DNA of 50,735 nucleotides from Oscillospiraceae bacterium (GTDB taxonomy: Bacteria; Bacillota; Clostridia; Oscillospirales; QAMX01): the NCBI GenBank assembly GCA_015067675.1, contig SVMB01000017.1, forward strand, positions 1 through 50,735, read 5' to 3'. The position numbers were made by a program, and so were the translations under genes. Of this stretch, positions 1 through 6,923 are shown piece by piece. The notes beneath the pieces were generated by a model. The model worked only from the letters and a program-made list of their open reading frames with translations. It was not told the DNA's origin and searched no databases. Position 1 is the stretch's first letter. Each line of letters starts with the position of its first letter.

Positions 1-291
1 GGCGAAGGCGCTTGAACGCACTCCGTGGTACCACCTACATTGAGCGTGACATACACGCTCCACTCAACCAGAACACACACATGATGTTCCTGCCCCGATA
101 ACGGTGGGCTTCCGGCGAAGTCTACTTGATTACTCTTTCGGTTCGCGGCTCAGGGACGACCTTCCGATATTCCCACATGGACGCTCACAGCCAACACGTC
201 CTCTCTGTGATGCGGGATCTTACCGTACTCCTCCCCGTCAAAGCCGGGATTTATGCAATTACAGGTTCATTATACCGATGGGAGAGCTGTT
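1..291 (-). promoter_or_regulatory. T-box riboswitch leader (gene off left end)
   Basis: Read on the minus strand, this stretch has the landmarks of a tRNA-sensing T-box leader. The T-box core AGGTGGTACCACGGAG lies at 21-36. An AGTAGACTTCGCCGG...CCACCGTTA block just upstream (about 92-124) matches the conserved Stem II/III region. Stem I elements (GGAGGAGTACGG, CAGAGAGGAC, TTGGCTGTGAG) follow the promoter. Such leaders let uncharged tRNA stabilise an antiterminator ahead of an aminoacyl-tRNA synthetase or amino acid gene. That gene must start left of base 1, and the terminator arm is cut by the window edge. The Specifier could be AUC (Ile) at 166-168, inside GGAATATCGG, but I assign it only tentatively. 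Confidence 0.88.
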
Positions 292-297
292 TGTCAA
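269..297 (-). promoter_or_regulatory. Consensus promoter of the T-box transcript
   Basis: On the minus strand TTGACA (292-297) is separated by exactly 17 bases from TATAAT (269-274). This is a perfect vegetative sigma-factor consensus. It sits at the expected distance upstream of the T-box Stem I. Confidence 0.85.
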
Positions 298-397
298 TGG
301 GGAAAATGCACAAAGGTTTTTTAGTTATTACATCATAAGCGCAACAGAAAGAGGCCTGTATCAGACGCTCATCAGCCTCGCGGCCCGAAGGTATATC

Positions 398-475
398 CGG
401 CTGGTTCCCTTGTGTAAAGGGAGCTGTCAGAACTGCAGCAAACGTCAGTTTTGACTGAGGGATTGTCAGTTTCAT
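398..475. repeat. Degenerate intergenic repeat element (REP/MITE-like)
   Basis: A short stem TTCCCTTGTGTAAAGGGAGC is followed by CTGTCAG and a GACTGAGGGATTGT tail. From memory this wording resembles dispersed non-coding elements common in Faecalibacterium/Ruminococcaceae genomes. Only one copy is visible here and its middle looks degraded. It may also help end transcription of the SGNH gene. No coding sequence is evident between 298 and 501. Confidence 0.4.
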
Positions 476-501
476 CCAGGCTTCCGGCTAATCCGACAGG
501 C

Positions 502-1449
502 TCAGACGCGATTTTTACCGTCCAGAAGCCCCAGCGCATAGAAACCGAAGCCCTGCTCGTTGGGGTGGGTACCGTCAAACAGATGCCGGGGATCGTTGGG
601 CACGAGTTTGAGGCCATCGACGGCCTGACAGCCAAAACTGCCGGCGATACGGGCAAGTTCTGCCGAATAATGGGCAAAACGACCGGCAAATTCCGGCTCT
701 CCGGCAAGCTTAGCGTTCCAGATCGGCGTGATGACTGTACGGCCGACCTGCGGATAGAGCTGACGGAGCCGTTCCAGATACTGAGCGGCATTCTCCAGCA
801 GCACGGCATTATCTCCACACTGGTTCAGATCGTTGATACCGTAGGCCACGAAGATATGATCCGGCGCAAAGTCGGGCATATCGTCCAGATGGGTCTTGTC
901 AAACTTAGCGCCGCCCACACCGTGATTGAGCAGCTCCGCGCCGCAGTTGCGGGCGTAAAGCGTGGGATAGACCAGCGAAGGACACTTGGCGGTCATACCC
1001 TGAGTGATGGAGTCGCCGATGAAAAGAAGCTTGGGGCGGTACGCGGGCAGCGGCTGGGCATCGGATCCGAAGTCTGCATTGCCAACGGAGATCTCGTTGA
1101 GGCAGGACAGATAAATTTCGATCTCATGTTTTCCTTCGCTGCGGCACTCATAGACGATGTGACCGGCCTCAGAGCGGTCGGGTTCATCGAAATGCCGGGT
1201 AAGAATACCGTTCTCATAGACATCAAAGCCAACAAATGCCCGCGAGAACGCATCGGCACGGTAATCAAAGGAGATAACCCCGGCAGAAGTGGTGAACGCA
1301 AGGCTGACGGAAGATGAGCAGCGGGCTCGGATGAGCGCTCCCTCGCTGATGGACGCATAATGGGCCTCCTGTGCTTCGGTGAAACGGTGAGGGGTAAAAA
1401 AGCCATCGGATTCGGTGATGCGCACGGCACCGCGGAAAAACTGTTTCAT
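502..1449 (-). CDS. SGNH/GDSL-family hydrolase (SsfX3-like esterase)
   Basis: This 315-residue protein is a two-domain SGNH hydrolase. Residues 1-130 look like a beta-sandwich of the SsfX3/carbohydrate-esterase type, followed by the alpha/beta catalytic domain. Block I GDSIT carries the nucleophile Ser147, block II is GVGG, block III is GIND, and block V DGTHPN gives Asp292 and His295. All catalytic residues are present, so it is probably an active esterase or deacetylase, perhaps on acylated sugars; the substrate is inferred. No signal peptide is visible, so it should be cytoplasmic. I chose the ATG at 1449 because GAGGTG lies just upstream; a longer in-frame reading to 1533 lacks a ribosome binding site. 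It is convergent with nothing and stands alone. Confidence 0.85.
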   Translation of the reverse strand: MKQFFRGAVRITESDGFFTPHRFTEAQEAHYASISEGALIRARCSSSVSLAFTTSAGVISFDYRADAFSRAFVGFDVYENGILTRHFDEPDRSEAGHIVYECRSEGKHEIEIYLSCLNEISVGNADFGSDAQPLPAYRPKLLFIGDSITQGMTAKCPSLVYPTLYARNCGAELLNHGVGGAKFDKTHLDDMPDFAPDHIFVAYGINDLNQCGDNAVLLENAAQYLERLRQLYPQVGRTVITPIWNAKLAGEPEFAGRFAHYSAELARIAGSFGCQAVDGLKLVPNDPRHLFDGTHPNEQGFGFYALGLLDGKNRV

Positions 1450-1505
1450 AAAAACACCTCGCATACACAAAATAGGGTAATCCAAAACACCTGCGAATAT
1501 GCAAA

Positions 1506-1530
1506 CACCGCCGCAGGAGACGCGGCGGTG
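1506..1530 (-). terminator. Stem-loop after the DUF4364 gene
   Basis: CACCGCCGC at 1506-1514 pairs with GCGGCGGTG at 1522-1530, giving a 9-bp GC stem with a 7-base loop. The T-run after it on the minus strand is short, so it may be a weak terminator between the DUF4364 and SGNH genes. Confidence 0.5.
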
Positions 1531-1568
1531 CAAAAATACGATTGGGATTCCGCCTGCAGACGGATCGG

Positions 1569-2207
1569 TTATGCCTGAGCCTCGCTGAGAGCGTTGGTTT
1601 CCAGCATCGCTACTTCCTCGGCGCGCTGGGCCTGACGGGCCATGAGCGCCTTCATGAACTCATCGGGCTCCTCATAATCATCCAGCAGAACCTTGAGAAA
1701 CTCGGTATACATCTCCTCGGCATGGGAGCGGAAGTTGCGGATATAGAGACCGGCCTGCTCGTCGTCGAGCACCATCATCTCAAAGCCGAATACCGGCACG
1801 TCATCATCCATAAAGGCAAGACGCACGCCGCGGGTACCGTCGCTGCGGGTGACAATCTCGGTTTTGATGGCAGCGTCGCGGGACAGCGCACGGGTCACAC
1901 GGGCAGCGGAACGCTTGGCGGCCTCACGCACCGGCGTGGGCAGCTCCTTTTCAAAGACCTCGGCAGTGGTGCGGCCCTTGAAGGTGATCGTGTACATGCA
2001 CTCTCCCGGCAGCTCTTCCATACGAATGTGACCGGAGGAGACAAGCTCTGCCACCGCGTCGGCAAATTCGAAATAGTCAAAACCGCCGTCCACCATGCTC
2101 ATGTCGGCCAGGCTCGAAAGCGTCACAGGCTCAGACAGGTGGGTCATCACATACAGAATCAAAAACTTGATGTCATTTTTCTCTCGTATATAACCGACGC
2201 GTCGCAT
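1569..2207 (-). CDS. DUF4364 family protein
   Basis: This 212-residue soluble protein matches the DUF4364 pattern of Firmicutes. The N-terminus (RVGYIREKNDIKFLILYVM) is followed by a winged-helix-like segment with GGFDYFEFADAVAEL, and the C-terminal half carries a basic-then-acidic domain. The fold suggests a transcription-factor-like or regulatory protein, but its function is not established. AAGGGAG supports the ATG at 2207; a GTG at 2216 in the same frame abuts the ribosome binding site and is unlikely. The C-terminal tail (QRAEEVAMLETNALSEAQA) is probably disordered or helical. It lies downstream of the DivIVA-like gene on the same strand with about 130 bases between them. Confidence 0.8.
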   Translation of the reverse strand: MRRVGYIREKNDIKFLILYVMTHLSEPVTLSSLADMSMVDGGFDYFEFADAVAELVSSGHIRMEELPGECMYTITFKGRTTAEVFEKELPTPVREAAKRSAARVTRALSRDAAIKTEIVTRSDGTRGVRLAFMDDDVPVFGFEMMVLDDEQAGLYIRNFRSHAEEMYTEFLKVLLDDYEEPDEFMKALMARQAQRAEEVAMLETNALSEAQA

Positions 2208-2248
2208 CGCACGCACTCCCTTTAATTACCAATCATCCAGACGTGGCT

Positions 2249-2272
2249 ACAGCCGCAGATGGCCGCGGCTGT
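2249..2272. other. GC-rich stem-loop between DivIVA-like and DUF4364 genes
   Basis: ACAGCCGC (2249-2256) pairs with GCGGCTGT (2265-2272). There is no T-run on the minus strand, so it may be an RNA-processing or pausing hairpin in the spacer rather than a terminator. Confidence 0.4.
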
Positions 2273-2334
2273 GAAGGTCATTATGAAATGATATGGTTCG
2301 TATTTATGTAAATAGAATCAAGAAATCGGATCAA

Positions 2335-3165
2335 TCAGTCCTGCCGCAGGGCATTGAGTGCCGCGCGGAGATCATCAGCCTCGCGGCGCAGGGCAGAATA
2401 ACGCAGGCCGCAGTCGGAAAGCTCGGCGTAGATGGCCCGGGTGGTCTCGTCGATACCCCGGGTGACTTCGGCCAGTCTTTCCTGCATGGCGGCGGCACGC
2501 TCGGCGACGCCGGAAAGGGTTTCATTGGCACGGGCACGGGCTTCGGCCTCGATCTTTTCGGCATTGCGGTGAGCAGCCGCTTCAACCTCGCCCAGACGGA
2601 GCTTTTCAACCTCATTGGCGCGCAGCTTTTCTTCCAGCACCGCGCACTTCTTGCTCAGTTCGGTATAACACATGGTAAGGGATGCGTTTTCCTCACGAAG
2701 CTCTTCAATCAGGGAAGCGGAAGCGTCTTCGGCTTCTGCCTGCGCAGGAGCTGCGGGGCACGCATCGGCATTCACTGCCGGCTGCAGATCAGGGCCTGCA
2801 TCGGCCTGGGCGGGAGCCTCGGCCGCTGTCTCGGCAAGGGCTGCCGACTCACTGGCCTGCAGGCGCAGCACTTCAATTTCAGAGCGAAGAGCCGCATTCT
2901 CGCTTTCCAGCACCGAAAGACGGGAATTATCGCCGGGCAGCTCGGTACGCACGGTTTCGGGCATACCGGCCTTGAGCGATTCTATCTCCGACTCCAGTTT
3001 ACGGATGTGGGCGGCGTAACGCTCGGTATCCTTCTTACGATTGCGCGCCATGCGTTCCAGATAATTGATGACGTCGTCCTTATTGAATCCGCCCAGAGCT
3101 GTGCGGAAGAGCTTATCAAAGGCAACGTCGGTCTCGCCGACGAGCACGGAATTGGGATTGTCCAT
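2335..3165 (-). CDS. DivIVA-like coiled-coil protein
   Basis: The 276-residue product has a DivIVA-type N-terminus: about residues 16-45 read FDKLFRTALGGFNKDDVINYLERMAR, the membrane-curvature-sensing helix-turn region plus coiled coil. An Ala/Glu/Pro-rich linker (about 105-150) divides two long coiled coils, and the C-terminal half is a continuous heptad-like helix. Family members mark cell poles or septa and recruit division or wall-synthesis proteins, so a role in division or shape is inferred. AAAGGA upstream supports the start, and a consensus promoter lies at 3213-3241. It is divergent from the amino acid transporter operon. Confidence 0.75.
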   Translation of the reverse strand: MDNPNSVLVGETDVAFDKLFRTALGGFNKDDVINYLERMARNRKKDTERYAAHIRKLESEIESLKAGMPETVRTELPGDNSRLSVLESENAALRSEIEVLRLQASESAALAETAAEAPAQADAGPDLQPAVNADACPAAPAQAEAEDASASLIEELREENASLTMCYTELSKKCAVLEEKLRANEVEKLRLGEVEAAAHRNAEKIEAEARARANETLSGVAERAAAMQERLAEVTRGIDETTRAIYAELSDCGLRYSALRREADDLRAALNALRQD

Positions 3166-3212
3166 CGCTTACCGTCCTTTCACCTGCCGTAGTGGGATTT
3201 GTGGTCAATGAT

Positions 3213-3241
3213 ATTATAGACTATAATCTCTCCTTTGTCAA
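3213..3241 (-). promoter_or_regulatory. Promoter of the DivIVA-like gene
   Basis: On the minus strand TTGACA (3236-3241), 17 bases, TATAAT (3213-3218). This is a perfect consensus that starts transcription about 40 bases upstream of the start codon. Confidence 0.85.
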
Positions 3242-3362
3242 AGAAAATCCGCACAAGCTTTCAAAAAAATCAAAGTGGCTCGAAATTCTTTGAAAACGCG
3301 CGGAATCCCGCGAACGCAGGAGCTATCTTCACGCAAACGACTTTTCAGGCTTTTATTCGATT

Positions 3363-3392
3363 TTGCACTTTATCACGTTAAAGCGTTATAAT
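3363..3392 (+). promoter_or_regulatory. Promoter of the amino acid ABC transporter operon
   Basis: TTGCAC (3363-3368), 18 bases, TATAAT (3387-3392). It lies 40 bases upstream of the binding-protein start codon. A palindromic CACGTTAAAGCG stretch between the boxes might hold an operator, but I cannot support one. Confidence 0.75.
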
Positions 3393-3434
3393 ACAACACG
3401 TTCGCTACAATATTTTGGAAATGGAGAAGATACC

Positions 3435-4268
3435 ATGAAAAAGACCCTGTCCCTGATCCTCGCAATCCTGATGCTGGTCATGTGCCTGAGCGCCTGCCAG
3501 ACCAAGAAAGTCAGCACCTCCTACGTCGTTCTCGAAGAAGCCCTCGAAGCCGAAGAGTACGGCATCGGTTTCCGTAATGAAGACATCGCCCTGGGCATGG
3601 CTGTTCAGACCGCTCTGGAAGAGATGATCGCCGACGGCGCTGCCGCCGAGATCTCCAAGAAGTGGTTCGGCGCCGATATCCTCTTTAAGGATATTGAGTA
3701 CAAGGAAGACACCACCATCGCCGAAGACGACAATTCCCTGCAGGCCATCCTCGATAAGGGCACCTTTGTCCTGGGTCTGGACGATTCCTTCCCGCCCATG
3801 GGCTACCGCGATGACAACAACAACATCGTCGGCTTTGACATTGATCTGGCTACCGAGGTCTGCAAGCGTCTGGGCGTTGAGCTGGTTCTGCAGCCCATCG
3901 ACTGGGACTCCAAGGAGATGGAGCTTTCCACCGGTAAGATCGACTGCATCTGGAACGGCATGACCATCACCGACGAGCGCGTTGAAACCATGTTCATCCC
4001 CGCCGCCTACATCGCCAACCGTCAGGTTATCATCGTCGGCAATAACTCCGGCATCGCCAAGAAGGCTGACCTCAAGGGCAAGATCATCGGCCTGCAGAAG
4101 GGTTCCTCCTCTCTGGAAGCTCTCGAGTCCGATCCCATCCACGCCGAAGTCAAGGAAATCGTTGAGTTCGCCGATAACATCTCCGCCTTCCAGGATCTGA
4201 AGGCCGGTCGTGTGGAAGCCTTCGTCGTTGACGAAGTCGCCGGCCGCTACATTATGGAGAACAACTAA
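3435..4268 (+). CDS. Amino acid ABC transporter binding lipoprotein, circularly permuted
   Basis: This 277-residue family-3 solute-binding protein would capture polar amino acids outside the membrane for the permease and ATPase that follow. A lipoprotein signal ends in LSAC (Cys21). The order of segments is abnormal. Residues 30-81 (YVVLEEALEAEEYGIGFR ... ISKKWFG) are what normally forms the C-terminal end of this family. A linker (82-99) then leads to the usual N-terminal start (NSLQAILDKGTFVLGLDDSF), and the chain stops at FVVDEVAGRYIMENN, just where that tail is expected. So the fold seems complete but permuted, with new termini near the hinge. Start codon, GGAGA and promoter are all in place. 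The binding residues SFPPMGY, GFDIDLA and WNGMTIT remain. Confidence 0.9.
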   Translation: MKKTLSLILAILMLVMCLSACQTKKVSTSYVVLEEALEAEEYGIGFRNEDIALGMAVQTALEEMIADGAAAEISKKWFGADILFKDIEYKEDTTIAEDDNSLQAILDKGTFVLGLDDSFPPMGYRDDNNNIVGFDIDLATEVCKRLGVELVLQPIDWDSKEMELSTGKIDCIWNGMTITDERVETMFIPAAYIANRQVIIVGNNSGIAKKADLKGKIIGLQKGSSSLEALESDPIHAEVKEIVEFADNISAFQDLKAGRVEAFVVDEVAGRYIMENN

Positions 4269-4285
4269 CAAATAAGGATTATACG

Positions 4286-4309
4286 GGGCGGCTCGTTCCT
4301 GAGCCGCCC
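4286..4309 (+). other. Intercistronic stem-loop, binding protein to permease
   Basis: GGGCGGCTC (4286-4294) pairs perfectly with GAGCCGCCC (4301-4309) around a 6-base loop. No clear T-run follows. Such hairpins often stabilise or partially terminate the mRNA so that binding protein exceeds permease. Confidence 0.7.
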
Positions 4310-4322
4310 TCTTGGTGTGTTT

Positions 4323-5018
4323 ATGGAATTCATTTCAAAGTTTCTGGAATTCATTTCAAACTTCGGTCACATCGCAGTATTACTGCTCGACGGCGTTCGT
4401 TACACGCTGACGCTGTTCTTTGCCACCGCTCTTTTGTCCATTCCGCTGGGCTTTCTGATCACCTTCTGCCGCATCAGCCGCAATCGTGTGGTCAAAGGAA
4501 TCTCCGGCATCTATGTCTGGATCATGCGCGGCACGCCGCTTTTGCTGCAGCTCTACTTCTTCTATTACGGCCTGACCTTCATCCCGGTCATCGGCCCCTA
4601 TCTGACGATGGACCGTATGACCGCGGCAATCGTCGCCTTCATCCTCAACTACGCCGCCTACTTCTGTGAAATCTTCCGCGGCGGCCTGCTGACCATCGAT
4701 CAGGGTCAGTATGAAGCAGCCCGCGTGCTGGGCTTCTCCAAGAGTCAGACCTTCTTCCGCATCGTGCTGCCCCAGCTCATCCGCGTGACGCTCCCCTCCG
4801 TGTCCAACGAGGTCATCACCCTTGTCAAGGATACGGCCCTCGTCACCGCCATCGGTGTCACCGAGATCCTCTACTTTGCCAAGGCCACGGTCAACCGCGA
4901 AGTCGATGCTTCCGCCTATCTGGTTGCGGCGGTCTTCTATCTGGTGATGAACTTTGCCGTGACAAAGTTCTTTGCCTGGCTTGAGAAGCGCTCCAACTAC
5001 ATCGACATGGCAAGATAG
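4323..5018 (+). CDS. Polar amino acid ABC transporter permease
   Basis: A 231-residue HisM/GlnP-type inner-membrane subunit with about five hydrophobic helices. The loop that docks with the ATPase (EAA motif) is visible as AARVLGFSKSQTFFRIVLPQ at about residues 135-155. It forms the translocation channel with the ATPase that starts 12 bases downstream and works with the permuted binding protein upstream. The ATG at 4323 gives the best N-terminus, but no good Shine-Dalgarno precedes it; the stem-loop at 4286-4309 ends just before. An in-frame GTG at 4317 is possible. Expression may depend on translational or structural coupling to the upstream gene. Confidence 0.9.
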   Translation: MEFISKFLEFISNFGHIAVLLLDGVRYTLTLFFATALLSIPLGFLITFCRISRNRVVKGISGIYVWIMRGTPLLLQLYFFYYGLTFIPVIGPYLTMDRMTAAIVAFILNYAAYFCEIFRGGLLTIDQGQYEAARVLGFSKSQTFFRIVLPQLIRVTLPSVSNEVITLVKDTALVTAIGVTEILYFAKATVNREVDASAYLVAAVFYLVMNFAVTKFFAWLEKRSNYIDMAR

Positions 5019-5030
5019 GAGGTAAGGTCA

Positions 5031-5783
5031 ATGAGCGAGAGAATTATGCTGTCCGTGCGCGGACTGAAAAAGAGCTTCGGTGATCTGTGCGTGCTGGACG
5101 GAATCAACTTTGATGTCAAGCAGGGCGAGACCGTGGCGGTCATCGGTCCTTCCGGTTCCGGCAAGAGCACGATGCTGCGCTGCCTGATCGATCTTGAGAA
5201 GGCGCAGGACGGCGACATCATCATCGACGGTACGCCTTTGATGCAGGGCGGCGTGTATGTGCCCGACGCCCAGGCAAGAGCTGCCTGCTCCAAGATGAGC
5301 ATGGTATTTCAGAACTTCAACCTCTTCCCTCACATGAAGGTCATCGATAACCTGACTGCCGCACCGCTCTTTGTCAAGAAGCAGTCCCGTGATCAGGTCA
5401 TGCCCCGGGCAATGGAGCTTCTGAAAAAAGTCGGACTGGAAGATAAAGCCAATGTGTACCCCTCTTCCCTCTCCGGCGGTCAGAAGCAGCGCGTGGCAAT
5501 CGCCCGCGCCCTGATGATGGAACCTGAGATGATGCTCTTCGACGAGCCCACCTCCAGCCTTGACCCGCAGCTTACCGCCGAGGTGCTTGCAGTCATGCGT
5601 CAGCTCTCCGAGGAAAAGATGACAATGATCGTCGTCACCCACGAGATGGGATTTGCCAGAGAAGCCTCCGACAAGGTGCTGTTCATGGCCGAGCGGCAGA
5701 TCATCGCCGCCGGTACCACGCAGGAAATCTTCGAAAACCCGAAGGATGAGCGCGTGAAGAGTTTCATTTCAAGCATTCTCTAA
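5031..5783 (+). CDS. Polar amino acid ABC transporter ATPase
   Basis: The 250-residue GlnQ/HisP-type ATPase powers uptake on the cytoplasmic face. Walker A is GPSGSGKST (about 39-47), the Q-loop is MVFQNFNLFPHM, the signature is LSGGQKQRVAIARAL, Walker B is MMLFDEPTSSLDP and the switch His is in VVTHEMGFA. All key residues are intact. AGGAGG is well placed ahead of the ATG, and it follows the permease by 12 bases. A rho-independent terminator follows at 5817-5859, so the operon is binding protein, permease, ATPase. Confidence 0.95.
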   Translation: MSERIMLSVRGLKKSFGDLCVLDGINFDVKQGETVAVIGPSGSGKSTMLRCLIDLEKAQDGDIIIDGTPLMQGGVYVPDAQARAACSKMSMVFQNFNLFPHMKVIDNLTAAPLFVKKQSRDQVMPRAMELLKKVGLEDKANVYPSSLSGGQKQRVAIARALMMEPEMMLFDEPTSSLDPQLTAEVLAVMRQLSEEKMTMIVVTHEMGFAREASDKVLFMAERQIIAAGTTQEIFENPKDERVKSFISSIL

Positions 5784-5816
5784 GCTATACAAACAAATCC
5801 CGATATGCTATACTGT

Positions 5817-5859
5817 AGGAGCCGCCGGAGTCTTTTATTCCGCGGCTCCTGCCTGTTTT
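5817..5859 (+). terminator. Terminator of the amino acid transporter operon
   Basis: AGGAGCCGC (5817-5825) pairs with GCGGCTCCT (5842-5850), followed by GCCTGTTTT. Confidence 0.8.
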
Positions 5860-5902
5860 CAAGGGACAGAAGAAGTCTGAACGCTGAAAGGAGGGCTTTT
5901 AC

Positions 5903-6823
5903 ATGCTCATATCAGCCTCCCGCCGCACGGATATCCCGGCGTTTTATACACCGTGGCTGCTGCACCGTCTCCGTGATGGCTTTGCCTGCGTGCGCAATCC
6001 CATGAATCCCCGGCAGGTGAGCAGAATCGCCCTCACCCCTGACGTGGTGGACGGGCTCATTCTCTGGACAAAGAACCCAACGCCCCTCCTGCCACATCTG
6101 GACGCGCTCCGTGACTACCTCTATATCTTTCAGTTCACCCTCACCGCCTACGGGCGGGATATTGAGGGTGCGGTGCCGTCCAAAAACGACGTGCTGATTC
6201 CTGCTTTCCAGGAGCTTGCCCGACGCATCGGCCCCGAGCGCATGATCTGGCGGTATGACCCGATTCTCTTCACGCCGACCTATACGCCGGAGTATCATCT
6301 GCACTACTTTGCAAAGATCGCCCGCAGGCTCACCGGCTGCACGTCACGCTGTGTGATCAGCTTCATTGATATGTACCGCTCCATCGCTGCACCTATGCGT
6401 GAGATTGGTCTTTACAGCCTGCCGGAACCGGAACTACGTGCCTTTGCAGGTCAGCTTGCCGCCATTGCCCGTGACTGCGGGATGGTGATGGAAACCTGTG
6501 CTGAGAAAATCGATCTGGAAGATGTGGGCATCCGGCACGGTCACTGCATTGATCCGCGCCATTTTGAACTGCTCATCGGCTGCGGGCTGAAACTCTCCCG
6601 GGACAAAAACCAGCGCGAGGAATGCGGCTGCGCTGCCAGCATCGACATCGGCTCCTACGGCACCTGTCCCGGCGGATGTCTCTACTGCTACGCCAATCAC
6701 AGCGTAAGCACGCTCATGAAAAACCGCCATGCCTATGACCCCGCCTCCCCTATTCTCTGCGATACCTTAACGGCTGAAGATGTGGTACGCGAACGTGAGG
6801 TGAAACCGATCAAACGCTGCTAG
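5903..6823 (+). CDS. DUF1848 family protein
   Basis: The 306-residue protein starts ISASRRTDIPAFYTPW and carries LWTKNPTPLLPHL and RYDPILFTPTYT, which are hallmarks of DUF1848. The C-terminus has a cysteine cluster (CGCAASIDIGSYGTCPGGCLYCYAN, about 260-285) that looks able to bind an iron-sulfur cluster or metal. The N-terminal part recalls radical-SAM/TIM-barrel-like folds. The biochemical role is unknown. AAAGGAGG stands just before the ATG. It is a single gene between two terminated units. I know of no function to assign. Confidence 0.85.
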   Translation: MLISASRRTDIPAFYTPWLLHRLRDGFACVRNPMNPRQVSRIALTPDVVDGLILWTKNPTPLLPHLDALRDYLYIFQFTLTAYGRDIEGAVPSKNDVLIPAFQELARRIGPERMIWRYDPILFTPTYTPEYHLHYFAKIARRLTGCTSRCVISFIDMYRSIAAPMREIGLYSLPEPELRAFAGQLAAIARDCGMVMETCAEKIDLEDVGIRHGHCIDPRHFELLIGCGLKLSRDKNQREECGCAASIDIGSYGTCPGGCLYCYANHSVSTLMKNRHAYDPASPILCDTLTAEDVVREREVKPIKRC

Positions 6824-6861
6824 CCGCAGCAGGATTGTCCATGTTTTTCCCTGTCTGTACA

Positions 6862-6890
6862 TTGCCAGAGACTCTGCAGCGTGATATCAT
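6862..6890 (+). promoter_or_regulatory. Promoter of the GH35 gene
   Basis: TTGCCA (6862-6867), 17 bases, TATCAT (6885-6890), 33 bases upstream of the start codon. Confidence 0.6.
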
Positions 6891-6923
6891 GAATCCAGAT
6901 CAAAACGTTTAAGGAGCTGCTTT

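Noticed and set aside
3435-4268. Binding-protein gene as a truncated pseudogene
   Set aside because: The missing C-terminal segment is present at the N-terminus, and signal peptide, ribosome binding site and promoter are intact.
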